Counted from the stretch's first letter, positions 17,596-25,818 are shown. The stretch is DNA of 64,000 bases from Bacillota bacterium (GCA_017626845.1 JAGAHX010000059.1:1-64000), one strand, 5' to 3'. The notes: generated by a model from the letters alone, not told the origin. Translations and numbers: made by a program.

Positions 17596-18418
17596 CCACT
17601 TCCGCCTTCTTTCTGCGGCCTTCGTCCAGCAGCCGGATGAGTTCCTCCCGGTCACCCGTTTCCAGGGCCTGCCGGTACTCCTCCATGCTCTGCATAAACC
17701 AGTCGATCTCCTTCAGCAGATTGTCCCGGTTCTCCAGGAACAGTTCCGCCCACATGCCGGGATTCAGCCAGGCGACCCGGGTCATGTCCTTGTAGCTGCC
17801 GGCAGAGAATCCCTTGTGGGAAGCCGCCGTATCGCTCTTGATGTAGGCGTTGGACACCACGTGAGCCATCTGGGATGTAAAAGCGATCATCTCGTCGTGC
17901 TTATCCGCCGTCGTAAAGGAGAACCGTCCGAATTCCGCGGGCTTCAGCAGTTTCTCCGCCCTTCCCAGCAGATTGACGTCGTCCGGATCGCGGGGCACCA
18001 GCACCATGGGTGCATTGTGATAGAGATTGGCCCGGGCGTATTTAAAGCCCGAGTACTGGGTGCCGGCCATGGGGTGACCGCCCACAAAGTGAAATCCGTA
18101 TTCTTCCGCCACGGGGAACAGCGCCTCGCACACGGCCCGCTTCGTGCCGCAGCAGTCGATGACGATGGGCTTGTCTCCGAAATGCGGCGCCATGCTCCGG
18201 ACCCATTCGATGGCAGCTTCGGGGTAAATGGTGACCAGCACCAGATCGCAGCTGCCGGCGTTCTCTTTGGTGAGTTCGCCGTCCACCGCCCCGCTGATCC
18301 TGGCAAAGTCCAAGACGGACGCCGTGCGGTTGCAGGCCAGCACGGTCCAGCCCGCTTCTTTGTATGCCTTGGCAAAGGATCCTCCGATGAGGCCCAGCCC
18401 CACGATGCCGCAGATCAT
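17585..18418 (-). CDS. tyrA: prephenate dehydrogenase
   Basis: This 277-residue NAD-dependent enzyme has the Rossmann loop CGIVGLGLIGGSFAKA at the very start and GGHPMAGTQYSG with the prephenate-site His. A helical C-terminal half follows. It oxidatively decarboxylates prephenate to 4-hydroxyphenylpyruvate, the tyrosine branch. There is no ACT domain, so tyrosine control probably comes from the operon leader. Its ATG overlaps the aroF stop by 4 bases (ATGA). Confidence 0.92.
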   Translation of the reverse strand: MICGIVGLGLIGGSFAKAYKEAGWTVLACNRTASVLDFARISGAVDGELTKENAGSCDLVLVTIYPEAAIEWVRSMAPHFGDKPIVIDCCGTKRAVCEALFPVAEEYGFHFVGGHPMAGTQYSGFKYARANLYHNAPMVLVPRDPDDVNLLGRAEKLLKPAEFGRFSFTTADKHDEMIAFTSQMAHVVSNAYIKSDTAASHKGFSAGSYKDMTRVAWLNPGMWAELFLENRDNLLKEIDWFMQSMEEYRQALETGDREELIRLLDEGRRKKAEVDGR

Positions 18419-19416
18419 TTGACGATCTCCCGGATCTGGCGCACCTTGCCCATCAGCGCATCGAATTCTTCCGGTTTTAAGGACTGGGCGCCGTCGCACA
18501 GCGCGTGCATCGGGTCGTTGTGGACCTCGATGATCAGTCCGTCGCAGCCGCTGGCCGTAGCCGCCATGGCCATGGGCGGCACGAGCCTTGCAATGCCGGT
18601 CGCATGGCTGGGATCCACGATGATGGGAAGATGAGTGAGTTCCCGCAGCATGGAGACCGCTGCCAGGTCCAGCGTATTTCTCGTGTAGTCGTCGAAGGTG
18701 CGGATGCCGCGTTCGCAGAGGATCACCTTCTCGTTGCCCCCTGCCATGATGTATTCGGCGCTCATCAGCAGCTCCTTGAGCGTGTTGGCGAGGCCTCTCT
18801 TCAGCAGGATGGGCTTATCCAGCTTACCGACAGCCTTCAACAGCTCGTAATTCTGCATGTTGCGGGCACCGATCTGGATGACGTCCACGTTTTCGAACAG
18901 GGGCAGGTCGTCCACGCCCATGCATTCCGTAACCAGAGGCAGTCCCGTCTCCTGCTTTGCGATCTCCAGCAGGCGCAGGCCTTCGCCCCGCAGGCCCTGG
19001 AAATCATAGGGGGACGTTCTGGGCTTGAAAGCGCCGCCCCGCAGCATGTCCGCACCGGAAGCCTTGACGGCCTTTGCCACGGTCACGATCTGGTCCTCCG
19101 TCTCCACGGAGCAGGGCCCCGCGATGACCACGAAATTGCCCTTGCCGATCTTGACGTCACCGACTTCCACGATGGTGTCGTCGGGATGGAATTTGCGGTT
19201 GCTCTTCTTGAACGGGTCCGTGATCCGCTTGACGGAATCCACGATGCCCAGGGATTCGATCAGGTCCATGTCCACCCGGGTGGTATCGCCCACCAGGCCC
19301 AGCACAGTCTGATAATCGCCCTGGGAGATATGTACGGTAAGGCCGAGCTGTTTGAGCCATTCCACCAGCTGGTCTCTCTTTTCGTCCTGTACGTTATGTT
19401 TCAATACTACGATCAT
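18415..19416 (-). CDS. aroF: 3-deoxy-7-phosphoheptulonate (DAHP) synthase
   Basis: This 333-residue protein is DAHP synthase of the type with an N-terminal ferredoxin-like regulatory domain (residues 1-70). It is followed by the TIM barrel containing VIAGPCSVE, RGGAFKPRTSPYDFQG and VDPSHATG. It condenses PEP and erythrose-4-phosphate. It is the first structural gene behind the leader peptide and attenuator. ATG 19416 follows AAAGGAG at good spacing. The N-terminal domain is the site of allosteric aromatic inhibition in this family. Confidence 0.95.
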   Translation of the reverse strand: MIVVLKHNVQDEKRDQLVEWLKQLGLTVHISQGDYQTVLGLVGDTTRVDMDLIESLGIVDSVKRITDPFKKSNRKFHPDDTIVEVGDVKIGKGNFVVIAGPCSVETEDQIVTVAKAVKASGADMLRGGAFKPRTSPYDFQGLRGEGLRLLEIAKQETGLPLVTECMGVDDLPLFENVDVIQIGARNMQNYELLKAVGKLDKPILLKRGLANTLKELLMSAEYIMAGGNEKVILCERGIRTFDDYTRNTLDLAAVSMLRELTHLPIIVDPSHATGIARLVPPMAMAATASGCDGLIIEVHNDPMHALCDGAQSLKPEEFDALMGKVRQIREIVK

Positions 19417-19477
19417 TGGTAAATACTCCTTTAACCTTATAAGTATACCTGAAATCCATAAGAGATGATACTGCAAG

Positions 19478-19529
19478 GATACAAGAAAAGCGGTCCTGCA
19501 CGAAGCAGGACCGCTTTTGGACTTGTATC
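19478..19529 (-). terminator. attenuator terminator of the aro operon, with competing antiterminator
   Basis: The core hairpin 19486-19518 has perfect 14-bp arms (AAAAGCGGTCCTGC / GCAGGACCGCTTTT) with loop TTCGT. Eight further pairs (GATACAAG/CTTGTATC) extend it after a 3-base bulge. The loop and 3' arm (- strand TGCTTCGTGCAG, 19507-19496) are complementary at 11 of 12 positions to CTGCACGAGCA at 19555-19545, which overlaps the end of the leader peptide gene. The two pairings exclude each other. A ribosome at the leader stop would cover the antiterminator strand and allow termination; a ribosome stalled at Phe/Tyr codons would not. Confidence 0.85.
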
Positions 19530-19541
19530 TCTTCCGGCAGT

Positions 19542-19664
19542 CTATGCTCGTGCAGCGTCTATGGGAAAGGCACCGTAAAAGTAGCCTCCGAAATAGAAGC
19601 CGAAGAAAGCATCATAAAAGAAGCCGGAAACTGCGCTATAGAGTGTCTTGCTGTTCTTGTTCAT
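19542..19664 (-). CDS. aromatic leader peptide controlling the aro operon
   Basis: A 40-codon open frame starts at ATG 19664 behind AAAGGAG and ends in TAG at 19542-19544. Eight Phe and five Tyr codons occur in 40, most in the middle (for example FFYDAFF and FYFGGYFYGAF); there is no Trp. The peptide product itself need have no function. The role is to sense charging of tRNA-Phe and tRNA-Tyr. Its stop codon lies on the antiterminator strand, and the terminator follows 12 bases later, the classic ribosome-mediated attenuation layout of pheL. The codons code exactly for the two end products of the operon that contains pheA and tyrA. Confidence 0.88.
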   Translation of the reverse strand: MNKNSKTLYSAVSGFFYDAFFGFYFGGYFYGAFPIDAARA

Positions 19665-19699
19665 CGTCTCTGACTCCTTTCTGCCGAAATTATGGATAT

Positions 19700-19728
19700 A
19701 CGATAACACTTTCGTTTTGTGGCGTCAA
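19700..19728 (-). promoter_or_regulatory. promoter of the aro operon leader
   Basis: On the - strand TTGACG (19728-19723), a 17-base spacer and TATCGT (19705-19700). The predicted start at about 19693 leaves about 29 nt before the leader-peptide ATG. The promoter lies 18 bases beyond the stop of the M3-like peptidase gene, so the operon has its own start. Confidence 0.7.
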
Positions 19729-19746
19729 CATATTTTTACAGAAAAA

Positions 19747-21756
19747 TTATTGTTCTTCTTCAACACTCTCTTCCGGTACCGGATCCGCCTGCACCGCCTC
19801 CGGAGAAACGCTCTGGGTGTTGGGCTTCATCTCCTGATAATAGCTGGAGATGCTGCTCGGATCTTCGGTGTAGCCCGGGTTCGGCGGGGTCTGGTTGGTG
19901 ATCTCCTCGCCCTTGTGCTTCTTCCACAGGATCAGGATGACCGCCACCACCAGCAGCGTAACGACGACGGCGATGATCAGCAGGCCCTTCAGGACGGAGG
20001 CTGCCACGCCTTTGGCCTTATCCGCCTTATCCTTGAATGCGGAGAGTGGATTGTCGGTCTGCCAGAACGGATCTTCGCCGAGCGCATAATCCCCATCGCC
20101 CGCATAGTCTGCGTAGTTTTCATCGAAATAGGTGTAGATGTCGTCTGCCAGATCGCCGATCTCGGACGAGCTGCGGAAATCCATCAGGCCGCAGGTCTCG
20201 ACCGCTTCCAGATATCCCATGTCGCTGGGCAGTGCGGTCACCTGCATATAGCGGTCCACTGCGCCGTCCCAATCCTGCAGAGACTGGCGCCAGATATCCA
20301 GCGCAGTCAGGGCGGAAGTGGCGTAGGACACGTAGTAGCAAGGCATGTCGAAGTTGTGGGATACGTCCACCCATTCGTAGGCTTCGACACCGCTGCCGTC
20401 CATGCCGTATTCGTAGGACAGCTGTTCCGCCAGATCGTTGATCTCCTCCAGGGTCATGTCCGGATTTTCGTAGACTTCCCGCTGGAATTCGTCGTACATG
20501 CAGCCGGACAGAACGGAATTCAGCATGCGGAACAGGACGTCGATCGTCATGAACGGTGCATCTTCCCCGTACAGTTCGTCCGCGTAGTGCGTGATGAGAA
20601 GTTCCAGAGCCTGGGAGTGGATCTCCGCCACGTCCAGGACGGAAGCCATGTAGACGCTGGGCGTCGGATCGTGATAAGCCGCATTAAAGTGGCCATATTC
20701 ATGGACGATGTCCGAATAGTCCTGATAGGTGTCGTACGGACTGTTGAAAATGAATGCGGATCCAAAGGCCGGCAGATTGTCGGTGTAGCCGGTGGATGCC
20801 TTCGTATCGGACCATTCCAGATCGTAGGTCCCGTTGCGGCGCAGATAGCCGAAGGCTTCGGCCAGTTCCGGGTGGATGCGGCCGATAAAAGGTTCGATCT
20901 TGTCCAGGATCTCTTCCTCGTCGTAGAAATCCTCCACACCTTCCGGATAATCCAGGTTCCACCAGGCATCGTAGATGTCGTAATAGAGCGGAACGAGCTG
21001 GTAATTGGCGATCTTGCAGAGTTCTTCGATATCCGCCGGGTCATAATCCCTGCCGTAGCTGTCGAAGGCATATTCGTAGTAATTGTCGTAGCCGTTGCGG
21101 TCGGCGATCGCATCTCTCACCTGCAGCAGATCCAGGAAGATCGGGCCGCAGAGCTCGTTCTCCTTTTCCATCGCTTCTTCGTAATCGTCGATGTTCGCAG
21201 CCTCCGCCACAGCGCTGTAGTATTCCTGTACCAGGCGGTTCTCTTCCTTGTAGAGCTCCTCCAGTTCGTCCGTCTCTTCGACATAGGTCTCGATCCAGTC
21301 GATCCAGGTGTCCTTCATCTGTGACCGCAGCAGATCCCCTTTCGGACCGTGCAGGATCTTCTGCATCGCCACGTAGAACTCGTCCTGGGCATCCGTCAGC
21401 GCATCGTACATCTCGTCGGACGCCTCTGCCGCCCAGGTGCTGTTGACGTCCGCATAATAGGCGGCATCCGCCAGCACGTACTGGGTATAGCATTTGTCCA
21501 GTTCGTCCAGGATCCTTCCATAGGTCGCAAGGCACTCCGTATCCGAAAAGTCCTTATCCATTTTCAGGAGCGCCTGCAGCAGCATGTCGAAGGTGCTGTC
21601 GTCCCAGCCTTGATACTGCAGGTCCGGCGCATTCAGTTCCTTATGCTCCATGGGTTCGTATCCTTCGAACCCGGAAGCAAAAACGGCTGCGCTGCCGCCT
21701 GCCAACAGGCAGGCAGCCAGCAAAACAGCCGTCAGTTTTTGTAAGATCTTTTTCAT
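19747..21756 (-). CDS. surface-anchored M3-like zinc oligopeptidase
   Basis: This 669-residue protein has a signal peptide (MKKILQKLTAVLLAACLLAGGSAA...FA). A helical ectodomain carries the zinc motif SDIVHEYGHF near residues 350-356 and the third ligand Glu in LDVAEIHSQALELL about 20 residues later, as in the M3/thimet oligopeptidase clan. Near the C-terminus is a membrane helix (GLLIIAVVVTLLVVAVILILW, about 600-620) followed by a basic and polar cytoplasmic tail of about 50 residues. Cytosolic PepF-type enzymes lack both features, so this is an extracellular, tethered form. It probably trims peptides outside the cell for uptake. Confidence 0.85.
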   Translation of the reverse strand: MKKILQKLTAVLLAACLLAGGSAAVFASGFEGYEPMEHKELNAPDLQYQGWDDSTFDMLLQALLKMDKDFSDTECLATYGRILDELDKCYTQYVLADAAYYADVNSTWAAEASDEMYDALTDAQDEFYVAMQKILHGPKGDLLRSQMKDTWIDWIETYVEETDELEELYKEENRLVQEYYSAVAEAANIDDYEEAMEKENELCGPIFLDLLQVRDAIADRNGYDNYYEYAFDSYGRDYDPADIEELCKIANYQLVPLYYDIYDAWWNLDYPEGVEDFYDEEEILDKIEPFIGRIHPELAEAFGYLRRNGTYDLEWSDTKASTGYTDNLPAFGSAFIFNSPYDTYQDYSDIVHEYGHFNAAYHDPTPSVYMASVLDVAEIHSQALELLITHYADELYGEDAPFMTIDVLFRMLNSVLSGCMYDEFQREVYENPDMTLEEINDLAEQLSYEYGMDGSGVEAYEWVDVSHNFDMPCYYVSYATSALTALDIWRQSLQDWDGAVDRYMQVTALPSDMGYLEAVETCGLMDFRSSSEIGDLADDIYTYFDENYADYAGDGDYALGEDPFWQTDNPLSAFKDKADKAKGVAASVLKGLLIIAVVVTLLVVAVILILWKKHKGEEITNQTPPNPGYTEDPSSISSYYQEMKPNTQSVSPEAVQADPVPEESVEEEQ

Positions 21757-21819
21757 AATCTGTCCCCTTCTGTTTCTTTTCCAAAGAAATGTCGAGAACA
21801 GTATATCATATTTGCTTCC

Positions 21820-23055
21820 TTATTCGTATCTTTCGTCGATCACGCGCTTTGTCTTCTTTTCGCTTCTGGGCAGCAGGCCGATCTCCACGACTTTGACCAG
21901 CGGCGTAAAGCCGATCTTGCCCTTGACCGTGGCCGCGATGCGGTCCGCCAGCTCCAGGAAGTTGACGGAGCCGTTCGTCTCCACGTACAGACGCATGGTA
22001 TCTTTGCCGTCCAGGTGGGAGATGCGGATCTGGTATTCGCTGGACACCTCCGGGAAGCCGGCCAGGATCTCCTCGATCTGGCTGGGGAACACGTTGACAC
22101 CCTTGATCTTCATCATGTCGTCGCTGCGGCCCATGATGGTGTCGAGTCTGGGGAATCTGCTGCCGCAGGGGCATTCGCCGGGGATGATCCGGGACAGATC
22201 ATGGGTCCGGTAGCGGATGAGCGGCGCGCCTTCCTTGACAAGCGTCGTGATGACCACTTCACCCATTTCGCCGTCGGGCACGGGTTTTCCGGTGACAGGA
22301 TCGATGATCTCGATGTACAGATAATCGTCCCAGTAGTGCATACCGGTCTCATAGGGGCAGTTGATGCCGATGCCGGGGCCGTAGATTTCCGTCAGACCGT
22401 AGATGTCGTACAGCTCGATGCCCAGGGAGTCCGCAATGCGTTTTCTCATCTTCTCGCCCCAGCGCTCGGAACCGATGACACCCTTCTTCAGTTTGATCTT
22501 ATCCTTGATGCCGCGCTTTTCGATCTCTTCGGCAAGAAGCAGCGCGTAGGAAGACGTGGAGCACAGCACGGTGCTTCCCATGTCCATCATCATCTGCAGC
22601 TGCTTTTCCGTGTTGCCCGGACCCATGGGGATGACCATGGCACCCAGTTTCTCAGCGCCGTACTGGAAGCCGATGCCGGCGGTCCAGAGGCCGTAGCCCG
22701 GGGTGATCTGAATGCGGTCACGGTTCGTAATGCCCGCCATTTCATAGCAGCGCTTGAACATGATGCCCCAGTCGTCCACGTCCTTGGCGGTATAGGGGAT
22801 GATGACGGGAAGGCCCGTGGTGCCCGAAGAGGAATGGATGCGGACGATCTGGTCCTCGGGTGCGGTCATCAGGCCAAGAGGATAAGCTTCCCGCAGGTCC
22901 GCCTTTTCGGAAAAGGGCAGTTTTTCGAAATCTTCCGGCGTTTCGATGGAATCGAAACCCGCTTCCGCCAGTTTTTTGCCGTAGAAGCTGCCGGCGTTCA
23001 CCAGCGCCCGGATCTGTTTATTGACCTGTTCGATCTGTACTTTTGAGATCTGCAT
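21820..23055 (-). CDS. paaK: phenylacetate-CoA ligase family protein
   Basis: This 411-residue adenylate-forming enzyme has the P-loop SSGTTGLPVIIPYT, the YGLTEIYGPG motif and the RYRTHDL motif. The C-terminal swinging domain with GRSDDMMKIKGVNVFPSQIEE follows. PaaK-type ligases convert aryl acetates to CoA thioesters. Beside iorAB it more likely interconverts aryl-acyl-CoA and free acid during aromatic amino-acid fermentation, recovering ATP; this is inferred from position. ATG 23055 follows AAAGGA. Confidence 0.88.
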   Translation of the reverse strand: MQISKVQIEQVNKQIRALVNAGSFYGKKLAEAGFDSIETPEDFEKLPFSEKADLREAYPLGLMTAPEDQIVRIHSSSGTTGLPVIIPYTAKDVDDWGIMFKRCYEMAGITNRDRIQITPGYGLWTAGIGFQYGAEKLGAMVIPMGPGNTEKQLQMMMDMGSTVLCSTSSYALLLAEEIEKRGIKDKIKLKKGVIGSERWGEKMRKRIADSLGIELYDIYGLTEIYGPGIGINCPYETGMHYWDDYLYIEIIDPVTGKPVPDGEMGEVVITTLVKEGAPLIRYRTHDLSRIIPGECPCGSRFPRLDTIMGRSDDMMKIKGVNVFPSQIEEILAGFPEVSSEYQIRISHLDGKDTMRLYVETNGSVNFLELADRIAATVKGKIGFTPLVKVVEIGLLPRSEKKTKRVIDERYE

Positions 23056-23177
23056 ACGATGTCCTTTCTATTTTTGAGATGCCCTCCGGGGTCCTGTCGC
23101 AGGGCACTCTTCCCCATCCCTTGCGCTTACGCGCCGGGCGGGGCCCCTTCCCTTGCGCCACCCCTTTGGGCGTCTTT
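23056..23177. repeat. GC-rich intergenic element with 15-base direct repeats
   Basis: The gap between iorB and paaK holds CCCCATCCCTTGCGC (23112-23126) and CCCCTTCCCTTGCGC (23144-23158), one mismatch apart. It also holds a hairpin (TGCCCT/AGGGCA arms) nearer paaK. The base composition differs from the flanking genes. It could be a small dispersed repeat or MITE-like remnant. Confidence 0.4.
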
Positions 23178-23747
23178 TTAATCAAAATAACAGAATGCTT
23201 TTTTGTTGAGGTCCAAAAATTTAGCAGGTACGTTGTCTTCGATCGCAGAAAGCATGCTTTCTTTTTGGAGGCCCAGAGAGTCTGCGTAGAATGCTGCGCC
23301 CAACAAAAGCAGGTTTAATACTTTCGCAGAACCAAGCTCCGCAAAGGCTTTTTCCACCTCCACGATCTGAAGATCGGCAACGTTTTTTTGCAGATACTGC
23401 TTCATCAGGGCCGGATCGTAGCCGCCGGAAAGGCTGGCCGTTACGGGCATGACAGCGCGGTCCGCCGCGATGACCCTTCCACTCTTTCTCAGATAAGGCA
23501 GCTGCCGCACGGTCTCTCCCAGCTCAAAGCCCAGGATGAGATCCGCCTGGCCCAGGCCGATCATAGGGGTATCGGCTCCTTCTCCGATGCGGATGTGGGA
23601 GAACACGCTGCCGCCCCGCTGCGCCATGCCGATGGTTTCAGCACTCTGCACGGGAAGGCCCTCCTTCATGGCGGCTGCGGAGATGAGGCGGGATGCCAGG
23701 ACGGTGCCCTGTCCGCCGACGCCGCACAGGATGATGTTCTTACTCAT
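23178..23747 (-). CDS. iorB: indolepyruvate ferredoxin oxidoreductase, beta subunit
   Basis: This 189-residue protein has the gamma-domain fold of 2-oxoacid oxidoreductases: NIILCGVGGQGTVLASRLISAAA at the N-terminus, then SAETIGMAQRGGSVFSHIRIG. It pairs with IorA to oxidise aryl pyruvates to aryl-acetyl-CoA with reduction of ferredoxin. ATG 23747 is 8 bases inside iorA. This start is preferred over the longer frame because the glycine-rich CoA/nucleotide motif normally begins within ten residues of the N-terminus. Confidence 0.93.
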   Translation of the reverse strand: MSKNIILCGVGGQGTVLASRLISAAAMKEGLPVQSAETIGMAQRGGSVFSHIRIGEGADTPMIGLGQADLILGFELGETVRQLPYLRKSGRVIAADRAVMPVTASLSGGYDPALMKQYLQKNVADLQIVEVEKAFAELGSAKVLNLLLLGAAFYADSLGLQKESMLSAIEDNVPAKFLDLNKKAFCYFD

Positions 23748-25569
23748 GGCGCGCCTCCTTTCTGACCGGTGCGATGGCACCTGCCGGACACAGCTGGCTG
23801 CACAGTCCGCAGCCGGTGCACTGCCCTTCGTCGATCACAGCCCGGCCGTCCGCAAAGCTCAGAGCCGGACAGCCGATCTCGTCGATGCAGGTGCGGCAGC
23901 CGATGCAGGCATCCGGATCCACGCCGCATTTGCCGGCCGGCTTGGAGACCGCAATGCAGGGCGAACGGAAGATGATAGCCTTAACGCCCTTCTGCGCCGC
24001 CACAGTCTGCACGCAGGCGACGGCGGCTTCGTGGTCTAATGGGTCCACGGTCTCTACGCAGGTCAGGCCGATGCCCTTCAGCACGCTTTCGATGCTTATG
24101 GCCGGCACGTTCTCGCCCATCATGGTCCGGCCGGTGCCGGGATGGGGCTGATGACCCGTCATGGCCGTGGTGGAATTATCCAGAACGACCAGCGTAAAGT
24201 CCGCCTGATTGAAGACGCCGTTGATGACGGAGGGGATCGCCGAAGCGAAGAACGTGGAATCGCCGACGAAGGCGAAACAGCTCGTATCCGGCTCCGTGTG
24301 GAACACGCCCTGCGCGATGCCTAGGCCTGCGCCCATGCAGAGACAGGTATCCACCATATCCAAAGGCATCGCATTGCCCAGGGTATAGCAGCCGATATCG
24401 CCGCAGTAAATGGTCTTTTTGCCCTTCATGGCCTGCTTTACGGCGTAGAACGACGCACGGTGCGGACAGCCCGCACAGAGCACGGGAGGCCGCACGGGAA
24501 GCGGCGGAAGTTCCAAAGCTTCCTGCCCGCCGGCGGCAAGGCCCAGGAAAGATGCGGCAGCAGTCTTGACGCTGTCTACGGTATTTTCTCCGGCAGCCTG
24601 CACGTCGCCCGTGAGCTTGCCCCGGATCTTTACATTCAGGTGATGCTTGCCGCAGAGATAGATCAGCTCCCGCTCGATGACGGGGTCCAGTTCTTCCAGA
24701 CAGAGGACTTCGTCCAGACCGTCCAGAAACTGCAGCGCCAGTTCTTCAGGGAACGGGAAAGGCGTACCCACCTTCAGCAGGCGGGTGCTGCCCAGGGCTT
24801 TGCGGGCTTCCAGCGCATAGGTATAGCTGATGCCGCCCGCTGCAAGTCCTTTGCGGACATCTGCCATCTCTCCTGATTCCGGCAGAATGCCGTTGAACCC
24901 GGATGCGGACAATTCCTGCGTCAGCTGCGCGTTTCTTGCTTCGATGCGCTGATGATTCAGGAAGGACGCTCTGGGGAAGATGACCCACTTCTTTGTATCT
25001 TTGATAAAGCCTTCCGCCTTATGCGTTCTGTATTCTTCCGCGTCCTTCACGTCGATGGAAGCGTAGCCGTGGGAGACCCGCGTCGTGGGCCGCACGAAGA
25101 CCGGGGTGCCGTACTGTTCCGACAGCGCGAAGGCCTCTTCCATCATGTCGTAGGCTTCCTGCGCCGTGGACGGGTCAAAACAGGGAACCTTGGAAAACCG
25201 CGCAAAACTGCGGGTATCCTGCTCCGTCTGGGAGCTGATGGGGCCCGGATCGTCCGCTACGAGCACCACCATGCCGCCCTTTACCCCGACGTACTCCACG
25301 CACATCAGGGGGTCGGATGCCACGTTCAGTCCCATCTGCTTCATGGTCACGAGAACGCGGCTGCCCGCATAGGCTGCTCCTGCCGCCACTTCCATGGCAG
25401 TCTTTTCATTGATGGACCATTCGACGTAGCAATCCGCAGGACGGTGCTTGGCGACCGTCTCCAGGACCTCCGTCGAAGGCGTGCCGGGATAGCCGCAGAC
25501 CAGGTTGACCCCGGCAGCGACCGCGCCCATGGCGATGGCTTCGTTTCCCATTAAGAATTCTTTATGCAA
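23740..25569 (-). CDS. iorA: indolepyruvate ferredoxin oxidoreductase, alpha subunit
   Basis: This 609-residue protein has a pyrimidine-binding domain (GYPGTPSTEVLE near residue 27) and a thiamine-diphosphate domain with GDSTFFASAIPSVIN and DNSTTAMTGHQPHPG. Two C-terminal [4Fe-4S] motifs, CIGCRTCIDEIGCP and CTGCGLCSQLCPAG, follow. With IorB it oxidises indolepyruvate, phenylpyruvate and hydroxyphenylpyruvate. Such enzymes are typical of strict anaerobes that ferment amino acids. The start at 25569 follows GAGGTGA. Confidence 0.95.
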   Translation of the reverse strand: MHKEFLMGNEAIAMGAVAAGVNLVCGYPGTPSTEVLETVAKHRPADCYVEWSINEKTAMEVAAGAAYAGSRVLVTMKQMGLNVASDPLMCVEYVGVKGGMVVLVADDPGPISSQTEQDTRSFARFSKVPCFDPSTAQEAYDMMEEAFALSEQYGTPVFVRPTTRVSHGYASIDVKDAEEYRTHKAEGFIKDTKKWVIFPRASFLNHQRIEARNAQLTQELSASGFNGILPESGEMADVRKGLAAGGISYTYALEARKALGSTRLLKVGTPFPFPEELALQFLDGLDEVLCLEELDPVIERELIYLCGKHHLNVKIRGKLTGDVQAAGENTVDSVKTAAASFLGLAAGGQEALELPPLPVRPPVLCAGCPHRASFYAVKQAMKGKKTIYCGDIGCYTLGNAMPLDMVDTCLCMGAGLGIAQGVFHTEPDTSCFAFVGDSTFFASAIPSVINGVFNQADFTLVVLDNSTTAMTGHQPHPGTGRTMMGENVPAISIESVLKGIGLTCVETVDPLDHEAAVACVQTVAAQKGVKAIIFRSPCIAVSKPAGKCGVDPDACIGCRTCIDEIGCPALSFADGRAVIDEGQCTGCGLCSQLCPAGAIAPVRKEARHE

Positions 25570-25644
25570 GATATCACCTCGATCCGTTAATCTTTGTGGA
25601 TATTCAACAAATGCGAACAGTTTTTCCGCTGGTATTTAACAAAT

Positions 25645-25673
25645 AGTATAACACAACAAAAAACCCCGGACAA
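25645..25673 (-). promoter_or_regulatory. promoter of iorA
   Basis: On the - strand TTGTCC (25673-25668), a 17-base spacer and TATACT (25650-25645). The -35 lies inside the tRNA-Arg terminator hairpin. Confidence 0.45.
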
Positions 25674-25682
25674 GCCGGGGTC
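25657..25682 (-). terminator. intrinsic terminator of tRNA-Arg
   Basis: ACCCCGG and CCGGGGT arms around CTTGT are followed by six T on the - strand, 5 bases after the tRNA CCA end. Confidence 0.85.
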
Positions 25683-25686
25683 TTGC

Positions 25687-25762
25687 TGGTGCGCCACGCG
25701 GGATTCGAACCCACAACCTACTGATTCGTAGTCAGGCACTCTATCCGTTGAGCTAGTGGCGC
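25687..25762 (-). tRNA. tRNA-Arg (ACG)
   Basis: The gene is 76 nt with acceptor GCGCCAC / GTGGCGC, discriminator A and encoded CCA. The anticodon loop CTACGAA gives ACG, read as ICG after deamination. The GGTTCGAATCC T-loop is canonical. It has its own promoter and terminator. Confidence 0.97.
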
Positions 25763-25789
25763 ATATGCGTTTTTCAGAACGCAACAAAG

Positions 25790-25818
25790 ATTATACCGCA
25801 GGTTTCGCGGATTGTAAA
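25790..25818 (-). promoter_or_regulatory. promoter of tRNA-Arg
   Basis: On the - strand TTTACA (25818-25813), 17 bases, TATAAT (25795-25790). It is near consensus and overlaps the last codons of the DUF1893 gene. Confidence 0.75.

Noticed and set aside
19417..19693. T-box or TRAP control of the aro operon
   Set aside because: No T-box sequence (AGGGTGGNACCGCG) or specifier-loop layout is visible, and no run of GAG/UAG triplets. The Phe/Tyr-rich frame and the paired hairpins explain the region better.
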